Made by a program: the position numbers and the translations under genes. 64,000 nucleotides of DNA, from the NCBI GenBank assembly GCA_020247545.1, contig JADCIX010000005.1, positions 186,001 to 250,000 of the forward strand, given 5' to 3'. A model generated the notes under the pieces. The model saw nothing but the letters and a program-made list of their open reading frames with translations, was not told where the DNA came from and made no database searches. Origin of the DNA: Rhodocyclaceae bacterium (GTDB lineage: Bacteria > Pseudomonadota > Gammaproteobacteria > Burkholderiales > Usitatibacteraceae). This document shows, one piece after another, positions 34,997-44,709 of this stretch. The number at the start of each line of letters is the position of its first letter. Position 1 is the first letter of the stretch.

Positions 34997-37570
34997 TTAG
35001 CTAAACACGATCCCACCATTTTTTACCGCCACGTGTACCACCGAGTTTGGCGGGTATTTGCCTTCCAGGATCGCCTTGGCAAGCGGGTTCTCGATTTGTT
35101 GTTGGATGGCGCGCTTCAGCGGTCGTGCGCCATAAACTGGGTCAAATCCCGCCTTGGCAATCTCCGTCATCGCCTCCGCATTCACGTCGAGTTGCAGTTC
35201 CATTGCCGCCAAGCGCGCCACCAGACCCGCCAACTGAATCTTGGCGATGGAGGCAATGTTTGCCTCGTCGAGCGCGTGGAACACCACCACTTCGTCGATG
35301 CGGTTGACAAACTCGGGCTTGAAGTAGTTCTTGACTTCTGCCATCACCGCAAGCTTTACCACACCATAGTCTGACCCAGACATAGCTTGAATCTGCTGCG
35401 ATCCCAAGTTGGACGTCATGACAATGACGGTGTTCTTGAAATCCACCGTGCGGCCCTGTCCATCAGTCATGCGACCATCGTCGAGTACTTGCAGCAACAC
35501 GTTGAACACATCCGGGTGCGCCTTCTCAACTTCATCGAGCAAGATGACCGAATATGGTTTACGCCGCACCGCTTCCGTCAAATAACCGCCCTCATCGTAT
35601 CCCACATAGCCGGGCGGCGCGCCGATCATTCGCGCAACGGAGTGTTTTTCCATAAATTCCGACATGTCAATACGGATCATGTGCTCTTCCGAGTCGAAGA
35701 GGAAATTGGCCAGCGCTTTGCAAAGCTCGGTCTTGCCAACCCCCGTAGGCCCCAGAAAAAGGAACGAACCATAGGGGCGGTTTGGGTCGCCAAGCCCTGC
35801 CCTTGAGCGACGGATTGCATCTGACACGAGACGAACAGCCTCGTCTTGACCGATCACGCGTTCATGTAATCTGGCCTCCATGTGAACGAGCTTTTCCCGC
35901 TCTCCCTGCATCATCTTCGAGACAGGAATACCGGTGGCACGCGACACCACCTCGGCAATCTCCTCGGCTCCGACATGGGTACGCAGAAGTTGTGTTTTGG
36001 CAGGTTTGGCGTCGTCTTTCTCTGCATGTTTCAGCTGCGCTTCAAGTTGCGGCAGCTTGCTGTATTGGAGTTCGGCAAGCGTGTCGAATTGTCCCTTGCG
36101 CTGGAGATCCGCCATTTGCGCGCGAATGCGCTCGATCTCTTCTTTAATGTGTTGGGTGCCCTGCAACTGCGATTTTTCGGATTTCCAGATCTCTTCAAGA
36201 TCGGAATATTCGCGCTCCGCACGATCAATCTCTTCTTCGATCAACGCGAAACGCTTTTGCGAAGCCTCATCTTTTTCCTTGCGTACCGCCTCGCGTTCAA
36301 TTTTCAGCTGGATGAGACGCCGGTCCAACTTATCCATCACCTCAGGTTTGGAATCGATTTCCATCTTGATGCGCGCGGCAGCCTCATCGATGAGATCAAT
36401 CGCTTTGTCCGGCAGGAAGCGATCCGTGATGTAGCGGTTGGATAACTCAGCAGCAGCCACAATAGCCGGATCGGTAATTTCTACACCATGGTGCAGTTCG
36501 TACTTTTCCTGCAGCCCGCGCAGGATGGCAATGGTCGATTCCACCGACGGCTCATTGACCAGCACTTTTTGAAACCGACGCTCAAGCGCCGCATCCTTTT
36601 CCACATATTTACGGTATTCGTCGAGTGTGGTTGCACCGATGCAATGTAACTCGCCGCGCGCCAGCGCGGGCTTCAACATATTGCCGGCGTCCATGGCGCC
36701 TTCGGCCTTACCCGCCCCCACCATGGTGTGTAACTCATCGATAAAGACGATGGTCTGCCCCTGATCCTGCGCAAGCTCCTTCAAGACAGTTTTGAGGCGT
36801 TCCTCAAACTCTCCCCGATACTTGGCACCCGCAAGCAAGGCGGCCATGTCAAGCGATAGCACGCGCTTGCCTTTCAGGCTTTCCGGCACTTCACCGTTGA
36901 TGATGCGTTGTGCCAGACCTTCAACGATGGCTGTCTTGCCGACGCCAGGCTCGCCGATTAACACCGGATTGTTCTTGGTGCGGCGTTGTAGCACTTGAAT
37001 CGCGCGCCGAATCTCGTCGTCGCGACCGATGACGGGATCCAGCTTGCCCATACGAGCGCGCTCGGTAAGATCGATGGTGTATTTTTTTAACGCCTCGCGC
37101 TGGCCTTCTGCATCTTGAGAATCGACAGATGCAGCGCCGCGCACCGCCATGATCGCGGCCTCCAGCGCGTTTGGCGTGGCACCGTGTTCTTTGAGCAGAC
37201 GGCCACACTCGCCTTTATCGTTGGCGACGGCGAGCAGAAACCATTCAGAGGCAATAAACTGATCGCCACGTTTGCTCGCTTCCTTGTCAGTCAGATTGAG
37301 TAAATTGGACAGATCGCGCGACACCGAGATTTCTCCCCCTGTGCCTTCAACTTTAGGCAACCGCTTAATCGATTGCTCGAGCGCAGCGCGTAGCTTTGGT
37401 ACGGCAACTCCCGCGCGCGACAACAGTGAAGCGTTTCCACCATCCGCGTCATCGATCAGCGCGACCAACAAGTGCTGCGGTTCGATATAGCTGTTGTCGT
37501 TGGCGAGCGCGTTCGACTGCCCCTCAGCGAGCGCCTGCTGGAAGCGCGTGGTTAGTTTGTCAGTACGCAT
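34997..37570 (-). CDS. clpB: ATP-dependent chaperone ClpB
   Basis: The 857-residue length is standard for ClpB. An N-terminal Clp-N domain (about 1-145) is followed by AAA+ module 1 with Walker A GEPGVGKT (about residue 207), a coiled-coil middle domain (about 410-525) that distinguishes ClpB from ClpA/ClpC, and AAA+ module 2 with Walker A GPTGVGKT (about 607). No ClpP-binding loop is seen, as expected. ClpB works with DnaK to pull apart protein aggregates. A heat-shock-type promoter lies upstream at 37665-37692. The gene is divergent from nadC. Confidence 0.98.
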   Translation of the reverse strand: MRTDKLTTRFQQALAEGQSNALANDNSYIEPQHLLVALIDDADGGNASLLSRAGVAVPKLRAALEQSIKRLPKVEGTGGEISVSRDLSNLLNLTDKEASKRGDQFIASEWFLLAVANDKGECGRLLKEHGATPNALEAAIMAVRGAASVDSQDAEGQREALKKYTIDLTERARMGKLDPVIGRDDEIRRAIQVLQRRTKNNPVLIGEPGVGKTAIVEGLAQRIINGEVPESLKGKRVLSLDMAALLAGAKYRGEFEERLKTVLKELAQDQGQTIVFIDELHTMVGAGKAEGAMDAGNMLKPALARGELHCIGATTLDEYRKYVEKDAALERRFQKVLVNEPSVESTIAILRGLQEKYELHHGVEITDPAIVAAAELSNRYITDRFLPDKAIDLIDEAAARIKMEIDSKPEVMDKLDRRLIQLKIEREAVRKEKDEASQKRFALIEEEIDRAEREYSDLEEIWKSEKSQLQGTQHIKEEIERIRAQMADLQRKGQFDTLAELQYSKLPQLEAQLKHAEKDDAKPAKTQLLRTHVGAEEIAEVVSRATGIPVSKMMQGEREKLVHMEARLHERVIGQDEAVRLVSDAIRRSRAGLGDPNRPYGSFLFLGPTGVGKTELCKALANFLFDSEEHMIRIDMSEFMEKHSVARMIGAPPGYVGYDEGGYLTEAVRRKPYSVILLDEVEKAHPDVFNVLLQVLDDGRMTDGQGRTVDFKNTVIVMTSNLGSQQIQAMSGSDYGVVKLAVMAEVKNYFKPEFVNRIDEVVVFHALDEANIASIAKIQLAGLVARLAAMELQLDVNAEAMTEIAKAGFDPVYGARPLKRAIQQQIENPLAKAILEGKYPPNSVVHVAVKNGGIVFS

Positions 37571-37664
37571 GGCGTGATATCCTCGTTCATGGGTCTATGA
37601 TATCTCTATCTAGTCTGTCTTCTGCCGCGCAAGCCTTCTCGCAAATGCGCCGCAATCGAGGTAT

Positions 37665-37692
37665 ATATGCGTGTATCGTGTGACATTTCAAG
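37665..37692 (-). promoter_or_regulatory. Candidate sigma-32 heat-shock promoter of clpB
   Basis: On the minus strand CTTGAAA (37692-37686) is followed after 13 bp by ACGCATAT (37672-37665), close to the sigma-32 consensus CTTGAAA-N13-15-CCCCATNT. The -35 box overlaps the ribosome binding site of divergent nadC. Confidence 0.6.
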
Positions 37693-37699
37693 GTGAACA

Positions 37700-38599
37700 A
37701 TGGCAAAACCGTCTGAAATCACGGTCTCGGAGACCAATGCTCACCTTCGCCACGACATCGAAGCGACCATAACCAAGGATGTCACCCTGGCACTCAACGA
37801 AGATGTCGGACCCGGCGACCTGACAGCACAACTGATTGCCGCAGATAAGCAGGCAGTGGCAAGTGTTATGACACGCGTGGACGGCGTACTCGCTGGTCAG
37901 GATTGGTTCAAGCGCGCCTTTACCGAACTTGATCCCGACTGCGAGTTGTTCTGGCATGTCAAGGACGGTGATGCCATTACCGCAGGACAGCCGTTATGCG
38001 AGGTGTCGGGAAACGCACGCGCCATGCTCAGCGCAGAAAGAACGGCGCTCAATTTTTTGCAGACAATGTCCGCAGTGGCGACCAAGACGGCCGCCTATGT
38101 TGCTGCTGTTCGAGGAACCAAGGCGAAAATTCTCGACACTCGAAAGACGGTACCAGGGCTTCGCCTGGCGCTGAAGTACGCAGTCGCGGTCGGCGGCGGG
38201 GTGAACCATCGCCTAGGCTTGTTCGACGGCATTCTAATCAAGGAAAATCACATTGCGGCGGTGGGCGGCATCGCTGCGGCTCTGAGATCCGCTTTTGAGC
38301 TCGTCAAGCATGCTGCTGCGGCGGATACCATGATCGAAATTGAAGTCGAAACGTTGGGACAGCTCGAAGAGGCGCTCGACGCCGGGGCGAGACTGATTCT
38401 GCTAGATAATTTCACTATTGACACCATGAAAGACGCAGTACGTATTAATGCGGGTCGCGCGGAACTAGAAGCCTCTGGCGGGGTCACTCTCCAGTCGGTT
38501 CGGCGAATTGCAGAAATTGGCGTGGATCGCATTTCGATTGGCACCTTGACCAAAGATATTCAGGCGTTGGATCTGTCCATGCGCTTCAAACTTTACTAG
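37700..38599 (+). CDS. nadC: Nicotinate-nucleotide pyrophosphorylase (carboxylating)
   Basis: The 299-residue product is quinolinate phosphoribosyltransferase, which converts quinolinate and PRPP to nicotinate mononucleotide in NAD synthesis. Diagnostic segments are ERTALNFLQTMSAVAT, the DTRKTVPGLR active-site loop and GGGVNHRLGL with DGILIKENH. An AAGGTG ribosome binding site precedes ATG 37700. nadA and nadB are not in the window. It is followed 8 bp later by an mlaA-type gene in the same direction. Confidence 0.97.
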   Translation: MAKPSEITVSETNAHLRHDIEATITKDVTLALNEDVGPGDLTAQLIAADKQAVASVMTRVDGVLAGQDWFKRAFTELDPDCELFWHVKDGDAITAGQPLCEVSGNARAMLSAERTALNFLQTMSAVATKTAAYVAAVRGTKAKILDTRKTVPGLRLALKYAVAVGGGVNHRLGLFDGILIKENHIAAVGGIAAALRSAFELVKHAAAADTMIEIEVETLGQLEEALDAGARLILLDNFTIDTMKDAVRINAGRAELEASGGVTLQSVRRIAEIGVDRISIGTLTKDIQALDLSMRFKLY

Positions 38600-38607
38600 G
38601 ACGACTC

Positions 38608-39369
38608 ATGACTCGATTGACCAAGCTACTACTTGCAGTCGCAACAATGTTTACAATCATGGGGTGCGCCTCAACCTCCTCCCCGAAAGCAGATCCGTGG
38701 GAGGGCTTTAACCGTGGTTCGTTTGCCGTAAACGAAGCCATCGACAAAGCGTTGTTGACGCCGGCGGCAAAGGGTTATCAGGCGGTGACACCGAGCTTTG
38801 TCCGCTCAGGTGTGTCGAATGCGTTTGGCAACGTCGGCGATGTGGGTACTGGGCTGAACAACCTGCTTCAAGGCAAAACCGGAAGCGCGTTATCCGATTT
38901 TGGTCGCGTGTTGGTCAATTCCACACTCGGCATTCTTGGGTTATTTGATGTGGCCTCACCAATGGGACTCGACAAAAATAATGAGGATTTTGGCCAAACA
39001 CTCGGTAAGTGGGGCGTTGGATCGGGCCCGTATCTGGTACTTCCGTTACTCGGCCCTTCCACGCTACGAGACGCGATTGGTCGGGTGCCTGACCGTTACA
39101 CTTCCTATAGCCAACAGGTGGAACACGTACCGACCAGCAACAGCTTGCTCGGTCTAGATATTATCCGCACACGGGCTGAGTTATTGGCAACTGGCAAAAC
39201 CCTTGAAGAAGCGTCATTGGATAAATATCAATTCTTGCGAGATGCCTTTCTCCAGCGCCGCTTGAGCCAAGTACATGATGGTAAGGTGCCCCAGGCGCTA
39301 CGCGAGAAGCTCGAAGAGGATATAGAGCCTCCCGCAGCTGCATCCTCCAAGCCTGTCCCGCCAAAATGA
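38608..39369 (+). CDS. mlaA: MlaA (VacJ) family outer-membrane lipoprotein
   Basis: The 253-residue lipoprotein has lipobox IMGC (Cys at about residue 20) and the MlaA core from DPWEGFNRGSFAVNE through GQTLGKWGVGSGPYLVLPLLGPS, a nearly invariant signature. MlaA sits in the outer membrane with porins and removes misplaced phospholipids from the outer leaflet for return by MlaBCDEF, none of which is encoded here. The gene overlaps the next small gene by 4 bp. A short proline/serine-rich tail ends the protein. Confidence 0.95.
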   Translation: MTRLTKLLLAVATMFTIMGCASTSSPKADPWEGFNRGSFAVNEAIDKALLTPAAKGYQAVTPSFVRSGVSNAFGNVGDVGTGLNNLLQGKTGSALSDFGRVLVNSTLGILGLFDVASPMGLDKNNEDFGQTLGKWGVGSGPYLVLPLLGPSTLRDAIGRVPDRYTSYSQQVEHVPTSNSLLGLDIIRTRAELLATGKTLEEASLDKYQFLRDAFLQRRLSQVHDGKVPQALREKLEEDIEPPAAASSKPVPPK

Positions 39370-39614
39370 GCAGTTTAGAAATCAGCCTGTTGGTGGTGTT
39401 CTTGGCGTTCTGCGTCATTATGGGTGCAGTGCTGACGTTCTGTATCCGTGAACGCAGACTGGTCGATGGGTTGTCTGACGTCGCCCCCATGAGCGCAGAG
39501 GCCATTGAAAACGAAGACATTCGCTTGGTAAAGGTACTTTTCGGCGCAATTATCGCAGGTGCCCTACTCGCGTTAATTACCGGCTATCTCGTATTCATGA
39601 GAGACTGGAATTAG
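39366..39614 (+). CDS. Small two-helix membrane protein
   Basis: This 82-residue protein has two membrane segments (about residues 5-27 and 56-77) separated by an acidic loop (SAEAIENEDIR). I recognise no family. Its ATG overlaps the mlaA stop, so it is translated with the lipoprotein and may be a small envelope partner. It ends 39 bp before the convergent thrC gene. Confidence 0.7.
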   Translation: MSSLEISLLVVFLAFCVIMGAVLTFCIRERRLVDGLSDVAPMSAEAIENEDIRLVKVLFGAIIAGALLALITGYLVFMRDWN

Positions 39615-39653
39615 TTAAAGCTCAGCAACATAAGGGCTCAAATTACCGCCACC

Positions 39654-41087
39654 CTAAAATTGGCAACCCTTTGCAATCACCTCTTTGAGTTTATCGACTG
39701 AGGTTGTCAATACCACGAACCGTTGGGGAAGCGCCTCGATACCGATGTACTTCTCGGGGCGGGGCGGGTGGTGTCCGAGCGCTTCTGCCATAGTAGCTTC
39801 AAATTTGGCAGGTAGCGCGGTCTCCAAGCAAATCAACGGTACACTTCCATCGTGCCTTTGCAACCCAGCTTTGATGCCATCTGCCGTGTGCGGATCAATG
39901 TCGACGCCGTACTTCTGATGCACCATGCGTATGGTAGCCAGACGATCTTGATGGGTGGACTTTGCCGATACAAACCCAAATGCCGGGACACGACCCCAAA
40001 GCTGGTCACACGCGGCAAGGTCAAAGCCGCCCTCGCTGTCCACTTTTTGCATCAGCTCTCGAACGACTGCCGGATCTCGCCAGGCGAGGTCAAACAAAAA
40101 GCGCTCAAAATTTGACGCTTTTGAGATGTCCATCGACGGGCTGGAAGTTTGTTTTGTATCGCTCGCTTGTCGCGGCTGATACTTGCCGGTCTGGAAAAAC
40201 TCATCGAGCACATCGTTCTCGTTGGTTGCGACAATCAATTGTTTGATCGGCAGCCCCATCATACGCGCGACGTGCCCGGCTAAAACATTGCCGAAATTGC
40301 CGGAAGGTACGGAAAAACTGACTTTCTCGTTATTGCTGGTGGTCGCGGCAAAGTATCCTTTGAAGTAGTAAACAACCTGCGCAACGATACGCCCCCAGTT
40401 GATTGAGTTAACCGCGCCTATACGATACTGGGCCTTGAAAATGAGGTCGTTGGATACTGCCTTGACCATATCCTGGCAATCGTCAAACACACCCTCAACG
40501 GCAAAATTATGGATGTTCGTATCCTGAATGGAGAACATCTGCGCCGTTTGGAATGGCGACATCTTGCCCTTCGGCGAGAGCATAAACACGCGAACGCCCT
40601 GCTTCGACTTCATCGCATGTTCCGCCGCCGAGCCGGTATCGCCGGAGGTCGCACCCAGAATGTTCAGTTCGAGCCCATCCCTCGCGAGAACGTACTCGAA
40701 CAAATGTCCAAGCCACTGCATCGCCACGTCCTTGAACGCTAGGGTGGGGCCGTTTGAACACTTCAGCAGGTGTAATCCAGGTGCCAAGTTTGCCAGCGGC
40801 GTGATATCGGCTGATCCAAACACCTCCTCGCGATAGGTCTTATTGATGATGTTGCGCAAATCATCCGCAGGAATATCGTCGACAAAACGCGAAATGATGT
40901 TGTAGGCCAGCGCTGGATACGAAAGCCCTCGCATCTCCGCCAGTTCTTCAGCGGTCAGGGAGGGATAGGCCTGCGGCACGTACAGGCCGCCATCGGTGGC
41001 CAAACCGGCGAGCAGGATGTCACAAAAAGACTTCGGGTCGTCGGTGTCGGCCCCGCGCGTCGAGACGTATTTTGCGGATTGAACCAT
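39654..41087 (-). CDS. thrC: Threonine synthase
   Basis: The 477-residue PLP enzyme makes threonine from O-phosphohomoserine. The PLP lysine is in TLAFKDVAMQW, and the phosphate-binding loop is GATSGDTGSAA. An N-terminal YVSTRG segment is typical of the class-2 threonine synthases of proteobacteria. Its ATG shares one base with the hom stop (TAATG), so translation is coupled. It is the last gene of the alaC-GNAT-hom-thrC operon. Confidence 0.97.
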   Translation of the reverse strand: MVQSAKYVSTRGADTDDPKSFCDILLAGLATDGGLYVPQAYPSLTAEELAEMRGLSYPALAYNIISRFVDDIPADDLRNIINKTYREEVFGSADITPLANLAPGLHLLKCSNGPTLAFKDVAMQWLGHLFEYVLARDGLELNILGATSGDTGSAAEHAMKSKQGVRVFMLSPKGKMSPFQTAQMFSIQDTNIHNFAVEGVFDDCQDMVKAVSNDLIFKAQYRIGAVNSINWGRIVAQVVYYFKGYFAATTSNNEKVSFSVPSGNFGNVLAGHVARMMGLPIKQLIVATNENDVLDEFFQTGKYQPRQASDTKQTSSPSMDISKASNFERFLFDLAWRDPAVVRELMQKVDSEGGFDLAACDQLWGRVPAFGFVSAKSTHQDRLATIRMVHQKYGVDIDPHTADGIKAGLQRHDGSVPLICLETALPAKFEATMAEALGHHPPRPEKYIGIEALPQRFVVLTTSVDKLKEVIAKGCQF

Positions 41088-42397
41088 TAGTTCAACTCCT
41101 CCAAGCGGATGCGTACCACCTTGTTCGCCATACTGGTTAACGCCTCGATCTTGGCAATTGCGGCGTTCGCTTGTTGTTCCAAGCAGCGATGCGTGAGGAT
41201 AATGACGTCGACCACATCCTCCCCATCCTCTGCTTCCTTTTGCAGCATGGCGTCAATGGAAATCGAGTTATCCGCAAGAATGCGCGTGACGTCCGCCATG
41301 ACGCCGGGACGATCGAAAGCCGATAGGCGTAAGTAGTACGCAGTCTCCACCTTGCCCATCGGCAGGATCGGTGTGTCATGTAGCTGATCCGGCTGGAAGG
41401 CAAGATGCGGCACGCGTTGCTCGGGGTCCGCCGTCAACATTCGGGTGACATCGACCAAATCGGCGATCACTGCGCTGGCGGTTGCCTCGGCCCCGGCACC
41501 GCGCCCATAGTACATGGACGCACCGACCGCGTCGCCTTTTACCAGAATGGCATTCATCACGCCTTCAACGTTGGCAATCAGGCGTTTGGCCGGAATGAGC
41601 GTGGGGTGCACGCGAAGCTCGATACCCGCAGCAACGTGTCTGGTGATGCCAAGCAACTTGATCCGATAGCCGAGTTGTTCGGCGTAGGCGATATCTTTGT
41701 CAGTGAGTTTCGAAATGCCTTCGGTGTACGCCTTTTCAAACTGGACTGGCACACCGAAGGCGATTGCCGAGAGAATGGTGAGCTTGTGTGCGGCGTCGAT
41801 GCCCTCGATATCGAATGTCGGGTCCGCCTCGGCATATCCCTTTGCCTGCGCTTCCTTCAACACGGTATCAAAGCTCGCACCGCGTGAGCGCATCTCGGAC
41901 AAGACAAAATTCGATGTCCCATTAATGATGCCGGCGATCCACTCAATACGGTTGGCGCTCAAGCCTTCCCGCAATGCCTTGATGATCGGCACACCGCCGG
42001 CCACTGCTGCTTCAAATGCGACCATCACTTTTTTGCGTTGTGCGGCGGCAAAGATTTCGTTTCCGTGCTTGGCCAAGAGGGCTTTATTTGCCGTCACCAC
42101 ATGTTTGCCATTCTCGATCGCTTCGAGCACCAACGTTTTGGTGGTCGTGTCACCACCGATCAACTCACAGACGATATCGATGTCCGGATTGGTGACGATC
42201 CCCGATGGATCCGCCACCAACGTAATCCCTTCCAGCGACACGGAGCGAGGCTTATTGATATCTCTGGCGCTCGCATGGGTGATGCGAATTTCCCGACCGG
42301 CGCGTCGGGAAATCTCCTCGCCGTTCCTGCGCAGTACTTCGATGGTCCCAGATCCGACGGTTCCCAAGCCCAGCAGGCCAACATTGATCGGTTTCAT
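41087..42397 (-). CDS. hom: Homoserine dehydrogenase
   Basis: The 436-residue enzyme reduces aspartate semialdehyde to homoserine. It has an NAD(P)-binding motif GLGTVGSGT (about residues 10-18), a catalytic region with GGVPIIKALREGL and GIINGTSNF, and a C-terminal ACT domain (about 350-430, DRPGVMADVTRILAD) for feedback inhibition by threonine. This is the monofunctional form, without fused aspartokinase. It overlaps the GNAT gene by 4 bp upstream and thrC by 1 bp downstream. Confidence 0.97.
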   Translation of the reverse strand: MKPINVGLLGLGTVGSGTIEVLRRNGEEISRRAGREIRITHASARDINKPRSVSLEGITLVADPSGIVTNPDIDIVCELIGGDTTTKTLVLEAIENGKHVVTANKALLAKHGNEIFAAAQRKKVMVAFEAAVAGGVPIIKALREGLSANRIEWIAGIINGTSNFVLSEMRSRGASFDTVLKEAQAKGYAEADPTFDIEGIDAAHKLTILSAIAFGVPVQFEKAYTEGISKLTDKDIAYAEQLGYRIKLLGITRHVAAGIELRVHPTLIPAKRLIANVEGVMNAILVKGDAVGASMYYGRGAGAEATASAVIADLVDVTRMLTADPEQRVPHLAFQPDQLHDTPILPMGKVETAYYLRLSAFDRPGVMADVTRILADNSISIDAMLQKEAEDGEDVVDVIILTHRCLEQQANAAIAKIEALTSMANKVVRIRLEELN

Positions 42398-42834
42398 TTC
42401 AGCGGCTTCACAAAGTGAAATGCCGTGATAGTCAACCCTTCACGGAAATAAAAGCGGTGCGCCTTTTGGCGTTGCGTGCCGGAATCGAGGCACAGGTAGT
42501 CACAACCTCGGGTTTTACCCATTTCGTTTAGCGTATCCAGCATCAACTTGCCCACACCACCCGATCGTTTTTGCTCATTTGTGATCAGATCATCACAATA
42601 AATTTCGCGCCCGTAATGGGTCTTCTCGGTCATGCGAAACACACACACCCCGAGAACATCTTCCCCCTCGGTTACAACCAACATCTCTGCTCCGCTCGCA
42701 AATATCTGTTGCATGCGGGTGACGTAATCTGCAGACAGGTTCGGTCGCAACTGGCGATGCACCGATTCCGCCGCCTGTAGCCAGTCGAGTGCGACGACTT
42801 CGCGCCGGTCGTTAGTAATGTGAACGATATTCAT
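42394..42834 (-). CDS. GNAT family N-acetyltransferase
   Basis: This 146-residue protein matches the acetyl-CoA-binding fold: VCVFRMTEKTH, DLITNEQKRSGGVGKLM (a Q/RxxGxG/A loop) and CDYLCLDSGTQRQKAHRFYF. The substrate is unknown, and its location between an aminotransferase and homoserine dehydrogenase could indicate an amino-acid target. Its start overlaps a 50-codon ORF built from a duplicated alaC tail, and its stop overlaps hom. Confidence 0.88.
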   Translation of the reverse strand: MNIVHITNDRREVVALDWLQAAESVHRQLRPNLSADYVTRMQQIFASGAEMLVVTEGEDVLGVCVFRMTEKTHYGREIYCDDLITNEQKRSGGVGKLMLDTLNEMGKTRGCDYLCLDSGTQRQKAHRFYFREGLTITAFHFVKPLK

Positions 42835-42983
42835 TTGAGCAGCCCATCCTTGCGAAACATTTCTTTAATCCCGCGCACCGCCTGACGCGTGCGCGAGGGA
42901 TTTTGGCTTCGGCCGCCCTGCGGGCTTAACGCGGCGTTGCCGGTTAGCCTACGCCGAAACACCGAACGTTCGCGATCTACCAT
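42831..42983 (-). CDS. 50-codon ORF made from a duplicated alaC 3' end plus insert
   Basis: ATG 42983 overlaps the alaC stop (TGATG) and the TGA at 42831-42833 overlaps the GNAT ATG. The first 30 residues come from an insert (rich in Arg, Gly and Gln; includes TGNAALSPQGGRSQN). The last 20, from [13 protein letters not shown] to DGLLK, repeat the AlaC C-terminus in the same frame. It may be expressed as a linker peptide or simply keep translational coupling intact. No function is known and expression is unproven. Confidence 0.45.
   Translation of the reverse strand: MVDRERSVFRRRLTGNAALSPQGGRSQNPSRTRQAVRGIKEMFRKDGLLK
42844..42893. repeat. Direct repeat of the alaC 3' end, copy 1
   Basis: Fifty bases identical to 42993-43042, beginning CCATCCTTGCGAAACA and ending GACGCGTGCG. 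This copy lies outside alaC, next to the GNAT start. The pair is separated by 99 bp. Confidence 0.95.
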
Positions 42984-44170
42984 CACAACAAACCATCCTT
43001 GCGAAACATTTCTTTAATCCCGCGCACCGCCTGACGCGTGCGTTCAGCATTCTCGATCAGCGCAAACCGCACGTGATCATCGCCGTATTCACCGAATCCA
43101 ATGCCGGGTGAAACCGATACCTTCGCGTCCGCGAGGAGTTTCTTGGCAAACTCGAGTGAGCCAAGCTTTGCATATGGTGCGGGGATCTTAGCCCAGATAT
43201 ACATGGACGCTTTCGGCTTGGTGGTCTCCCAGCCGGCTTCGGCCAACCCCTTGTGTAAGACGTCGCGTCGCAACTGATATTCAGCCACCACTTCGGCGAC
43301 ACAATCCTGCGGACCTTCCAGCGCCGCAATAGCGGCGACTTGAATCGGCGTGAAGGTGCCGTAATCGTGATACCCCTTGATGCGCGCCAACGCGGCAACC
43401 AGTTCTTTGTTGCCGACCATAAAGCCGATGCGCCAGCCCGCCATGTTGTAGGACTTCGACATGGTAAAAAACTCCACTGCGACGTCACGAGCGCCCGGCA
43501 CCTGCATGATTGATGGCGCTTTCCAGCCGTCGTAAGTGATATCGGCATAGGCCAGATCATGAACCACCAGCACGTTGTTTGCCTTGGCCAATGCGACGAT
43601 GCGTTCAAAAAAATCCAGTTCGACACACATCGCGGTTGGGTTTGACGGGAACCCCAAAATCAGCATCTTTGGCTTAGGGTAGCTTTCGCGGATGGCCTTT
43701 TCTGCTTCGGCAAAAAAATCCACACCTTCCGTCATCCGTACGTGTTTGATCTGCGCCCCGGCGATCACAGCACCGTAGATATGGATCGGATAACTCGGGT
43801 TCGGCACCAGTACGGTATCGCCGCTGTCCAGCGTTGCCAGCATCAAATGTGCCAACCCCTCCTTGGAGCCGATCGTGACGATCGCTTCCGTGTTGGGGTC
43901 AAGCGTGACGTCATAGCGGCGCTGATACCAATCACAGATGGCTTTACGCAAACGCGGAATGCCCTTTGAGACCGAATAACCGTGGGTGTTCGGGCGTTTG
44001 GAAGCCTCGACCAACTTATCAACAATATGCTGCGGAGTCGCACCGTCCGGGTTGCCCATCGACATATCGACAATATCTTCGCCGCGATGGCGTGCCGCCA
44101 TCTTTAACTCAGCGGTGATATTGAAGACGTACGGTGGGAGGCGCTTGATGCGGGAAAATTCGTGAGTCAT
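42983..44170 (-). CDS. alaC: Alanine transaminase / PLP aminotransferase AlaC
   Basis: This 395-residue class I/II aminotransferase has the PLP lysine in [15 protein letters not shown] and substrate-binding GNPDGATP and GFPSNPTA motifs. It falls with the AlaC group, which makes alanine from pyruvate and glutamate; older annotation calls it a diaminopimelate aminotransferase. In betaproteobacteria it commonly precedes hom and thrC, as here. The 3' end has been duplicated, leaving the coding sequence intact with its stop at 42983. Confidence 0.93.
   Translation of the reverse strand: MTHEFSRIKRLPPYVFNITAELKMAARHRGEDIVDMSMGNPDGATPQHIVDKLVEASKRPNTHGYSVSKGIPRLRKAICDWYQRRYDVTLDPNTEAIVTIGSKEGLAHLMLATLDSGDTVLVPNPSYPIHIYGAVIAGAQIKHVRMTEGVDFFAEAEKAIRESYPKPKMLILGFPSNPTAMCVELDFFERIVALAKANNVLVVHDLAYADITYDGWKAPSIMQVPGARDVAVEFFTMSKSYNMAGWRIGFMVGNKELVAALARIKGYHDYGTFTPIQVAAIAALEGPQDCVAEVVAEYQLRRDVLHKGLAEAGWETTKPKASMYIWAKIPAPYAKLGSLEFAKKLLADAKVSVSPGIGFGEYGDDHVRFALIENAERTRQAVRGIKEMFRKDGLL
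42993..43042. repeat. Direct repeat of the alaC 3' end, copy 2 (inside alaC)
   Basis: The resident copy within the last codons of alaC, identical over 50 bp to 42844-42893. The sequence diverges immediately outside both ends. Confidence 0.95.
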
Positions 44171-44329
44171 GTGAGTAGTTGCGGCGACTTGTGACGGACA
44201 GCGAGTCGAATGGGTCGGTGAATCGGGCGGTGACGGCCACCCACTAATTTATAATCGTTGTGCAGTGCAAAAAACTGATTGTAGCTGACGCGGCACCGAT
44301 TTTGCCGAACGACACCTAGCGGAAAGAAA

Positions 44330-44698
44330 ATGAAGCTCCACCTGCACGACGTCTCAGGTCAAAACGCCATCACTGGTCACGGCACGGGATATGTGCAGAT
44401 CAATGGTGTGCGTGTCGCCAACCCACTTATCGTCGCGCCCGACACCCTCATCTCGCCGTGGACGGCACCCGCGTTCGAAGCGTTAAGCTTTGCCGATTTT
44501 TCGCAGCTCCTGGCACTGAACCCCGCACTGGTCGTGTTTGGCTCGGGCGCAAGCTTTCGTTTTCCAGCCACACCAATCCTCGCTGCTTTTTCTCAGGCGC
44601 GTATCGGATTTGAAGTCATGGACACCGCCGCTGCATGCCGCACCTATAACGTACTCATGAGTGAAGGCCGCAACGTCGCGGCAGCGCTCTACGTCTAA
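44330..44698 (+). CDS. Mth938-like domain protein (DUF498)
   Basis: The 122-residue protein has the Mth938/NDUFAF3 fold pattern: GYVQINGVRVANPLIVAPD near the start, LVVFGSGASFRFP in the middle and MDTAAACRTYNVLMSEGRNVAAALYV at the end. The human relative NDUFAF3 assists complex I assembly; in bacteria the role is unknown. It is divergent from alaC and 11 bp ahead of the lipocalin gene. Confidence 0.9.
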   Translation: MKLHLHDVSGQNAITGHGTGYVQINGVRVANPLIVAPDTLISPWTAPAFEALSFADFSQLLALNPALVVFGSGASFRFPATPILAAFSQARIGFEVMDTAAACRTYNVLMSEGRNVAAALYV

Positions 44699-44709
44699 TT
44701 GAAAGTCAC

